Positions 55,984-64,000 of a DNA stretch of 64,000 nucleotides are shown here, piece after piece (within the stretch, counting starts at the first letter, position 1; each line of letters opens with the position of its first letter). The DNA is from Thinopyrum elongatum. Lineage: Eukaryota > Streptophyta > Magnoliopsida > Poales > Poaceae. The notes beneath the pieces are model-generated. The model did not search any database and was not told the origin of the DNA. It saw only the letters and a program-made list of their open reading frames with translations. The DNA lies in the NCBI GenBank assembly GCA_011799875.1, contig CM022299.1, forward strand, positions 209,442,070-209,506,069, in the 5' to 3' direction. Made by a program: the position numbers and the translations under genes.

Positions 55984-56377
55984 ATTTAAAATTGGAGGAT
56001 GGTGCAGCCCACCTTTCCGATATTTTGACTGTGTGTGGTTCAGTTGTTGCTTCGGGGCTGTTTGATTCCCAGCCACATCTGGCCACACTTTGCCACACCT
56101 CACCTTAGGCAAGTTTGACCAAGTTAGGGTTAGGTGGGTGTTTGGTTCTAGCCACACCTAAGGCAAGAAATTTTTTATGAGCAGTAAACCCCACGTGTCA
56201 TAGACACAAAAAGTGTGGCAAGATTCCCTTAGGCGTGGAGCGTTAATTTCGAGTTGACTCCTTGGAGCGTTAAATTTTCTTCACGTAGTAGTATTAGCTT
56301 TGCCCTACTAGTAGTATCTTTTCTTCACTAGTAGTACATTAAATAAAGAGTTCTGTTTCATGCACAATTTAAAATGA

Positions 56378-56870
56378 TTTTTATGGAGAGAAAAAGAAAA
56401 CCACTCCAACTATATACGCTGCAGCATCAGCGCTTGTTTTCTAGGGTTTGCTCTCTTCACACTCTCTCTCCACTATATATATACACGCTGGAGCCTCAGC
56501 GCTTGTAGTTACTCTCTACACACTCTCTCACCCTATCCAGATCTAAACAAGACTACGTTGGCCTCTCCTCTCTTTCTCTCACCTCACTACTGGTCAAATA
56601 GCCGACAGGATCCCGTCCATCGGGGAAGGCAAGGAGGCTTAACGCTGTCGCCGTCGGCGAGGGAGGGAATCCACTGTCAGCACCGATGTTCTCTTTCACC
56701 CAGCGGTGGCGCGGGAGGGCCTCCGACTCCTTCTTCCTCGCCACCATACATAGTGTGGGCAGATCGGCCTCCGGCCGCCCACCGAGCCACACCCCGAGAA
56801 CCTTAAGGTATAATTTTCTTAATCCACAGGCATTGCTCTAGCTTCATGTGGATTTTTTTCGCTTCTACAC
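56378..56870 (+). repeat. Low-copy segment, uninterrupted duplicate of 43900-44156 plus 52667-52870
   Basis: See the partner entry at 43900. Within it two short sub-repeats of TCAGCGCTTGT...CTCTCTTCACACTCTCTC (56425-56465 and 56495-56530) are also present. Small ORFs on both strands have no recognisable content. Confidence 0.6.
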
Positions 56871-58675
56871 TCGAATCTAGGTGTTGGATCAAACAGGAAA
56901 GTAGTGGGGAAAGTTGTATAGCATGTTTCTAGGACATGGTTCAAAGAGGAAAGGAAGGGGGGAAAGTAGTACAGACTGGCTATCCAACACCTATGTTGGT
57001 CGAAAAGGGAAAACAATGACAAACGTAGTACACACATCTGTAAGGAACTGATCTTTCTGTGGGTGGGGGACAAGGCTGTATAGTTTGAGCATGACTAGAT
57101 TTGCTGCCCTCACATAGGGAAAGGTGTCTAAAGATAAGAAAAATGGACCAACACAAATATGTTCCTTGGTTGTTTGTTGCAACAGGCTATGCATCACCCC
57201 TTTATACATTGGTACATGCACATGGTGCTTGTGCGTCCACTGTCCCATACAACTCTTTAGCTGTTGTTAATCTAATAATGCCGCTGGAAAATTGAAGCAA
57301 TGCCATAGTTAAAAGAAAATTACATGTTTAATGAATTTTATTGTTAATATAATCTCTCTATTAATATGAATCAATGCCACTGTTTGAGAAATGCTACTGT
57401 CTTGCTTTCTTTCCCATTTAGATAAGTTAGATGCTTCTTTTTGTGGGCTTTTGTGTCATCCACCATTATTGACCACTAATTGTTTCCTTTGCACTTCTGT
57501 GTAAACAGGGTTATCTACCTCACCTCATTGCTACTGCGACCTTTTGTTGCACTGCACAGAACACTTTTGTTTTAAGAGTGTTTTGTGCAGTTCAACCAAA
57601 ATGTTAGACTGACAACATTGCTTGATTGCTTGATCTTAGTGGAACTGCACAAGAGGAGATCTGACTTCCTATCTGTGTTGGCAAATTTGTTTCAGATCTT
57701 CTTCTTGTGAGTTGTTTCAATTCCGCGTCATGAGAGGTCAGTACTGGCCTTCTTCCACATGATTGTGCAGTGTGCTTTCATATGTTTTACTACTTATATG
57801 GTAATGTTGCTTGATTTTAGTGAACTGCACAAAAGGATACTAGACTTCCAATCTGTATGTGCACCGTAATATCCCATTGAGGTAAGATAATGATATTTCG
57901 CAACTGTTGGCCTGTATATTGCTACTGTCGTTAGAAAAGTAATGTTGTTGTTTAGTGCTATACTTGTGCTCCCTAATTGACATGCCAAATCTTACATATA
58001 AGGCGAAGCTTGTCTGTTATTGACCCAAGTGATGAAGGGGAAGAACAAGTGAAAGAAGAAAAAAAATCAACTCCAGGTGCTGTAATGAAGCACTAGAACT
58101 GTGATGACACAAGTAATGATATAGTTTTGCATCTTAATTTATTGCTATGGCTGGAACGAGCAATTGTTTTGCCACTGTGATTTGATGCCACTCTTAATGT
58201 AATATGTAATTATCTCTACTTGTGCAAGCAGGGATCTTGTTTGAAGATAACATATATTTTAGTGGAACTGCATAAGAAGATGTTGGAAACATTAAACTAA
58301 TTGAGGAGTTTATAGTAAGCATGGCAACCATAGTAGATAATAACGGATGGTTTCGAAGAAGTGCTTCATCTGCATGTTCTACACAATAAGCCTCCTGACA
58401 AAGGTTGGTACCGGCCCACAGATTTCATCCATATGATCGAGCTTTGTCATCTCTATTGGTGTTGTGCTACTGTTTAGCTACTGTCATGAGAAAGTGGTAT
58501 TGTTTCACATGTTAATCTAAGGCTGCTAATAAATTGAGGCACCGGTTTGCCACCATTATAGCCACTGATAAAATTAAGTAATAATACAGTTCAAGTTGAG
58601 CTGCTGTGTTTGGTATCATATCATTTCCTATGAGGATAATGAGGATGCATCTCTTTGTGACTATACATTTCATCA
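56871..58675. other. Low-copy AT-rich DNA with a dispersed 20-bp motif, no gene
   Basis: A motif close to TTTTAGTGGAACTGCACAAGA appears at 57634, 57816 and 58256, and once more at 52991. No ORF longer than about 85 codons and none recognised. The Maximus-type LTR starts at 58676. Confidence 0.45.
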
Positions 58676-59049
58676 TGAAAGTGCAACTAATCCCCGGGTG
58701 GTTTTGGTAATTCATAACAACATATAGCTCATTGAACTAATATCCTTTCAAGTTAAATATTTTAGATAGTTCAATGATTGGCACGACATGGACTAGAGAT
58801 GTGGACCCCTCAAAATGCTAAGGACAAAGATTGGCAAAAGCTCAAGACTCTTCATTTCTATTTTAGTGATCCAAGATCACATTGAGTCCATAGGAAAAGC
58901 CAATACTATTAAAAGGGGATGATGTGTTGCATAATGGTCTACTTGCTCAAAATGCTTAGTGATATGCTCCAAAGCCCTCAACCACTTTCTCATTTCCAGA
59001 TATGTCCAAAACCTAAAGTCAAACTCGGCCCCACTGATTTGATCTATCT

Positions 59050-59490
59050 GGCACCACCGAGTTTCTTTGACATAGCCACTGCCAGAAACCCTAATCAGTT
59101 CGGTCTCACCGATCGGGATTTCGGTCTCACTGAGATGGTAATGCAAACTCTCTGTTTCCCTTTGTAACGTTTCGGTCGTACCAAAGTGAGTGATCGGTCC
59201 CACCGAGTTCTCAATGCAAACTCTCTGTTTCCCTTTCGTAACGTTTCGGTCTTACCGAAATGAGCGATCGGTCCCACCGAGTTTGCCTGACCAACTCTCT
59301 GTTTAACTCATTGCTGAAATAGGTCCCACCGAGTTCATGCAATCGGTCACATCGAGATGAGGTCTTGCCCTAACCCCAGGACATCGGTCTCACCGAGTTG
59401 AGTATATCGGTCCCACCGAGATTCCTAACGTTCACATTTTGAACTAAATCGGTCTCACCGAGTTCTTCTATTCGGTCTGACCGAGTTGAG
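59050..59490. repeat. Cluster of TCGGTC-N-ACCGA palindromes in the LTR
   Basis: About a dozen copies of TCGGTCCCACCGAGTT and variants (TCGGTCTCACCGA, TCGGTCTGACCGA), plus a duplicated block ATGCAAACTCTCTGTTTCCC at 59141 and 59214. The arms TCGGT/ACCGA are self-complementary. The cluster lies directly upstream of the TATA box. Confidence 0.8.
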
Positions 59491-59526
59491 TCAAATGTGT
59501 GTAATGGTTGGATTTTGTGTGGAGGC

Positions 59527-59534
59527 TATATATA
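59527..59534 (+). promoter_or_regulatory. TATA box of the Maximus-type LTR
   Basis: TATATATA in GGAGGCTATATATACCCCTCC, just downstream of the palindrome cluster. Confidence 0.65.
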
Positions 59535-60334
59535 CCCCTCCACCCCCTTCTCTATCCAAGAGAGAGCCATCAGAACAAGCCTACACTTCCACTACTTATT
59601 TTCTGAGAGAGAACCACCTACTCATGTGTTGAGATCAAGACATTCCATTCCTACCACAAGAATCTTGATCTCTAGCCTTCCCCAAGTTGCTTTCCACTCA
59701 AACCATCTTTCCACCATAGCCAAGTCTGTGAGAGATAGTTGAGTGTTGGGGAGACTATCATTTGAAGCACAAGAGCAAGGAGTTCATCATCAACACACCA
59801 TTTATTACCTTTTGGAGAGTGGTGTCTCCTAGATTGGTTAGGTGTCACTTGGGAGCCTCCGACAAGATTGTGGAGTTGAACCAAGGAGTTTGTAAGGGCA
59901 AGGAGATCGCCTACTTCGTGAAGATCTACCTGAGTGAGGCAAGTCCTTCGTGGGCGATGGCCATGGTGGGATAGACAATGTTGCTTCTTCGTGGACCCTT
60001 CATGGGTGGAGCCCTCCGTGGACTCACGCAGCCGTTACCCTTCGTGGGTTGAAATCTCCATCAACATGGACGTACGATAGCACCACCTATCGGAACCACG
60101 CCAAAAATCTCCGTGTCTACATTGCGTTTGCCTTCTCCAAACCCTTCCCTTTACCTTCATATGCAATGTTTTACTTTCCGCTGCTACACTCTTAGAATTG
60201 CATTTGTAGGTTGATTGCTTGACTTGTGCTAAGTTGCTAAAATCTGCCAAGACATAAAATTGGGAAAAGGCTAGATTTTTATTTGGTCAAGATGTCTAAT
60301 CACCCCCCTCTAGACCTACTTTTGATCCTACAAG

Positions 60335-60346
60335 TGGTATTAGAGC
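60335..60346 (+). promoter_or_regulatory. Primer-binding site of the Maximus-type element
   Basis: TGGTATTAGAGC two bases after the LTR; one mismatch to the usual TGGTATCAGAGC complementary to initiator-Met tRNA. Confidence 0.8.
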
Positions 60347-60416
60347 CTTGGTCTCCATTTGCCTTGATTTCCATAGCTTTGGTGATCATATCCTTGGTTT
60401 CACAACCTAGGAGAGT

Positions 60417-62585
60417 ATGGTGTCTAGCGAGGGAAATTACCACCGTAGAGGTCCTTACTTTGATGGTACTAATTTTGCTAGTTGGAAGCATAAGATGAAA
60501 ATGCATATTCTTGGACATAACCCCACCGTTTGGGCTATTGTGTGTGTTGGTTTGCAAGGTGAATTCTTCGAAGATGGAAGAGAACCAAATCATGAAGCAA
60601 CCGCAGAAGAATTGAAGATGTTGCAATACAATGCTCAAGCTTGCTATATCCTCTTCAATGGATTGTGCCTCGAAGAATTCAACAAAATCAGCCGCCTTGA
60701 GAATGCAAAGGAAATTTGGGATACTTTGGTTGATATGCACGAAGGTACCAAGTCCGTCAAGGAATCCAAATTGGATGTGCTTCAAAGTCAACTTGACAAG
60801 TTCACAATGAAGGATGGTGAAGGAGTCGCTGAAATGTATTCTAGGCTTGCTCTCATCACAAATGAGATTGCCGGCTTAGGAAGTGAAGAGATGACCGACA
60901 GATTCATCATCAAGATGATTCTAAGAGCTTTGGATGGAAAATATGATACCGTGTGCACCTTGATCCAAATGATGCCCAATTACAAAGATCTCAAGCCAAT
61001 GGAAGTCATTGGTAGAATTGTTGCTCATGAGATGTCACTTAAGGATAAGGAAGAGCTTCACAACAAGTCTAGTGGTGCTTACAAAGCTTCATGTGATGCC
61101 CCTACAACATCAAGTGAGAAACAAGTCTTCAATGAAGATTTGAGCCTAATGGTGAAGAACTTCAACAAGTTCTACAAGAGTAGAAGCAAAGAGAGAAGTT
61201 CCAAGTCAAGGTCCTACTATGACAAGAGATCTTCTAGTTGTGATTGAAATTGCTACAATTGTGGAAGACCCGGACACTACTCTAGTGAGTGTATGGCTCC
61301 CTACAAAAGAAGAGAAGACTCACCTAAAAGGAGAAGTTAAAGAGATGAATCACCTCCAAGAGAGAGAAGGAGTAGAGATGATCGTTATGAACGAAGACCC
61401 TCTTGTAGAAGCAAGGATTCGGAAAGGAAGGACAAGTCATCAAAGAGCTACACAAGACAAAGACATCAAGCTCATGTTGGTGAATGGGTATCCGGTTCCG
61501 ACTCCGACCACTACTCCGAGAGAAGTTATCACTCCGACTCCGAACATACTCAAGATGAAGGTGTTGCCGGTCTTGCACTTGTGTCATCCAACTCCTACGA
61601 CATATTCGACTCACCAAATGAAGGGATTGGAAGATGCTTCATGGCTAAAGGCCCCAAGGTATCACACCCCGAGTATGTTGATTTCAATAGTGATGAAGAT
61701 GATTTGCTTGTTGACAACACTAGTGATGAAAACTATGATGAAATTGCTATTAATCATGCTAATCAAGATGAAACGAATGACAATGATAAGAAGGAGATTG
61801 AGCGTCTAACTAAAGAACTAAACATTCTTAACTTAGCTCATGAAACTACCTTAGAGGATCATCAAGAACTTTTAAAGACTCATGAGAAACTACGCTTTGA
61901 AAAGCTCAATCTAGAGCAAGAGCATGGGTTCTTAAAAGCAATCAATGATGATCTTTGTAAGAAAAGTTCTTCTTACATTGCCAAGCATTTACTCTTGTCT
62001 ACTTACATGCCACAAGTAAAATCTAGCAACAAGAGCAAGAAAGATTCTTCTTCTAGTAGTAACAATAATCATGTTAAATCCAATATTGTTGCTTCTAGTA
62101 GTTCTCTTGATTCCACTAATGATTCTCTTAGCCAAGTTACACTTGAGCAAGAAAATAGCTTATTGAAGGGAATTATAGAGAAAGGTGTTTACAAGATCCT
62201 TGCCGGAAGTAAGCAATTTGAGGAAATTGTACGCAAGCAAGGTAGGCACCGGAAGAATCAAGGTGTTGGTTTTGAACGCAAGTTCAATGCCAATGGAGTT
62301 GAGTGGGAAGAAGATCAATACCCCAAGACGAAGTTTGTTCCTCAACAAGAGAAGTATGATCCCACTTCTTTTGAGGGAACACAAGCTCAAGATGATCTTC
62401 CACCACAAGACCACAAGCTAAAAGGCAAGGACAAGCTTCAAGAAGAGATTGATTCATTTGAAGAAGCTCCAAAGGCCTTGGTCAAGTGGGTTCCCAAGAC
62501 TACGTCAAGTTCTACTTTATCAAGTACGACTGCAACTCCAAGGATTCCCATCAAGTTGATGTGGGTCCCAAAGAAGAAGAACTAG
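60417..62585 (+). pseudogene. Maximus-type gag with zinc knuckle and coiled coil, two nonsense codons
   Basis: One frame runs from the ATG at 60417 to the TAG at 62583, interrupted by TGA at 61245 and TAA near 61335. Residues 15-230: gag core (YFDGTNFASWKHKMKMH, then EIWDTLVDMHEGTKSVKESKLDVL). Residues 235-275: Arg/Ser-rich. Directly after the TGA comes a perfect CCHC zinc knuckle, CYNCGRPGHYSSEC (61251-61292). Then an Arg/Ser/Asp-rich linker, an acidic segment (VDFNSDEDDLLVDN), a leucine-rich coiled coil (LTKELNILNLAHETTLEDHQ, about 61800-61960), a serine/asparagine-rich linker and a lysine-rich end. The zinc knuckle packages RNA. About 720 codons, as long as SIRE/Maximus-type gags. Confidence 0.82.
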
Positions 62586-64000
62586 AGAGTTCTTGAGGGT
62601 GACTCCGCCAACATACTTCACTCATATTCATTTTGGCGAGGACAAGTGCAATCAACTTTCATATCTTGCACTAGTTCAAGGAGTCACAAACCCTCTTGTT
62701 GGTAAGACAAGGGACAAGGTAACCTAATGCTTTCATGGACAACATCATATGTGTATTTCACTCTATGTCTATGGATATCCGTGTATGTTCCTTGTGGGAC
62801 TAACCCATGTAGGTATTGAAAGTGCAACTCACTCAAATGGATTGCTCCAAATGATCTAAATCAACATTGAGCATCTACATCTTCAACACCTACATGAAGT
62901 CATCATCGACAAAACCCAAGGTTAGTTCATCCCTCTTAGGGGGAATATCACATCTAGGGGGAGCTTTGCTCTAAGAATTGAGCTAACGCAACTCTAATGG
63001 TGTGAACACATCAATGCTTTATGTAAAAGTGGTAACCCCACTTGTGCTTAAACGATGAGTATGACCTATGATCAAATGTTCTCATTTGACTCCTAAGTCA
63101 ATATACTCATATATAGATGACCTAGTCATCGCCAATTGCTTGATAGATGCTAGAGTGTTTGTGCATGCTTTGCCACATATTTCATTTACTATCTTATTGT
63201 GTGAGCATGTTGGTTGCATATTTTCTCCATTCGAGGACATCCATTTGTTGCTTTGATTGTTTGATTTCGTTTCTTTTTGCCTAATGGATGGACAAGAATG
63301 CCTAAGAACTCCCTCTAGCTATCTATGCTTTTCTCGTCTCAAACTCTATTCATGCTACATCACAAAGTTTGAACAAGTCGAATTTGGACCCTCCGGGTGA
63401 GGAGCACTCGAAGCCACCAATCTGTCAAGGGCTTAAACTTCCAAAACCTCTTAATGGCTTTCGGTCCGACCGATTCATTCCTTCTGATCTCACCAAAATC
63501 ATTGAGTTGATCTAGGTTTTCACCTCGGTGCAACCGATTAGAAATGTTCAGTCTCACCGATTTGCAGTAAATGCTTGCGATTCTGCATCTCGGTGCCACC
63601 GAGTCGTTCCACTCGGTCACACCGACATTGACTGGGTATATATACCACGGGTTGAAATTTGGAAATTCCTCCAAACCGCTCGACCGCGCCTGCCCAGCTC
63701 TGCCGCCCCCTTGGTCTCTGGATCGTCTCCGTCGTCGCCAGCGTCCTCCTGCTGCTGGTCTCCGCTGCCGTCAACGGGTATCTCCACCGGCGTTGTCGCC
63801 GTAGCGAGTTCGTCACCGAGTTAGGGTACGGACTCGATCTCTTTGTGCTTTCTTTAACTCCGACTCTTGCACAAAGAACAATGCCAAGTTTCTTGCCATG
63901 ATTGAGATAAATATATCCACCTAAAACTTCCTCTAGAATAGATTTGATGCAAAAACTTAGGGTTAGGTTTCCGCCGAACTCATCTCGGACCGACCGATCT
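62586..64000 (+). other. Non-coding DNA after gag, with a second promoter-like region
   Basis: No pol text. A GGGGGA-rich spot at 62938-62963 (CTTAGGGGGAATATC, TAGGGGGAGC) looks like polypurine motifs. At 63455-63625 TCGGTCCGACCGA-type motifs return, followed by GGGTATATATACC (63637) and a GC-rich leader (63670-63830). The arrangement repeats that of the LTR (motif cluster, then TATA). No ORF is recognised in the leader. Confidence 0.5.

Larger units (their letters stand above)
58676..60332 (+). repeat. Maximus/Inga-type 5' LTR, 1657 bp
   Basis: From TGAAAGTGCAACTAATCCCC to CTTTTGATCCTACA, TG/CA ends, followed by a primer site. Holds a cluster of TCGGTCYCACCGAGT motifs (59050-59490), the TATA box at 59527 and a leader with CTTCGTGGGY repeats (59945-60050). 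Confidence 0.88.
58676..64000 (+). mobile_element. Maximus/Inga-type Copia element, 5' part (continues past the window)
   Basis: 5' LTR 58676-60332, primer site, long gag 60417-62585, then non-coding DNA to the end of the window. The LTR sequence matches the Maximus-type LTR as I remember it from wheat. No protease, integrase or RT appears in the 1.4 kb after gag, where pol would be expected to begin; this suggests a non-autonomous derivative, but the rest lies beyond the window. Confidence 0.8.

Noticed and set aside
56050..56230. MITE candidate with GTTTGATTCCCAGCC and GTTTGGTTCTAGCC words
   Set aside because: The two words are in the same orientation, and no inverted ends or target duplication could be fixed.
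59050..59490. CRISPR-like regularly repeated short motif
   Set aside because: Spacing is irregular, the motif lies within an LTR in a plant genome, and the intervening sequences are not spacer-like.

Overview
This window is almost certainly intergenic DNA from a large Triticeae genome (wheat, Aegilops, rye or barley). The evidence is a dense nest of grass transposable elements that I recognise by their ends: an Angela/BARE1-type Copia LTR, Sabrina/WHAM-type Athila-like Ty3 LTRs, a Maximus/Inga-type Copia element, CACTA transposons, and Stowaway and Tourist/Harbinger MITEs. Family names come from memory of their termini and were not checked by search. I see no intact host gene, rRNA, tRNA or CRISPR array. 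The most gene-like non-LTR remnant is a broken GRF zinc-finger gene at 54.2-54.9 kb.

Layout. 1-3259: 3' end of one Athila-like element abutting a reversed Sabrina-type LTR piece. 3260-9041: unrecognised GC-rich DNA, then a Copia-type LTR split by a 4.2 kb solo LTR with a perfect 5-bp target duplication. 9042-18468: a reversed Sabrina-type LTR interrupted by an Angela 5' part, whose LTR is itself interrupted by a 4.8 kb CACTA transposon with a 3-bp target duplication. 18469-21040: a reversed LTR-like fragment. 21040-27729: a 5'-truncated Athila-like element with two open ORFs and its 3' LTR. 27730-31716: a minus-strand Tat-type Ty3 element in which one LTR carries internal sequence on both sides. 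31717-about 39200: left end and decayed multi-exon gene of a second CACTA element, with two MITEs in or next to it. 39445-44156: low-copy, simple-repeat-rich DNA with MITEs and local duplications. 44157-52666: a complete 8.5 kb Tat-type Ty3 element (two LTRs, matching 5-bp target duplication, dual RNase H) broken by many nonsense changes. 52672-58675: low-copy DNA with the GRF pseudogene, a Stowaway-type MITE and a duplicate of the sequence into which the 8.5 kb element jumped. 58676-64000: Maximus-type Copia LTR, primer site and broken gag, running off the window.

The most interesting signal is shared by the two Tat-type elements. Each carries, between pol and the 3' LTR and in antisense to the element, a TATA box, an ATG, a basic AT-hook/RG-rich N-terminus, a B3-like DNA-binding domain and an acidic tail (30293-31025 plus strand; 51547-50669 minus strand). 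Both copies are now interrupted, but together they suggest a retrotransposon-borne DNA-binding gene with its own promoter.

Most coding remnants carry nonsense codons or frameshifts. The exceptions are the two open ORFs of the Athila-like element at 21.0-24.2 kb.
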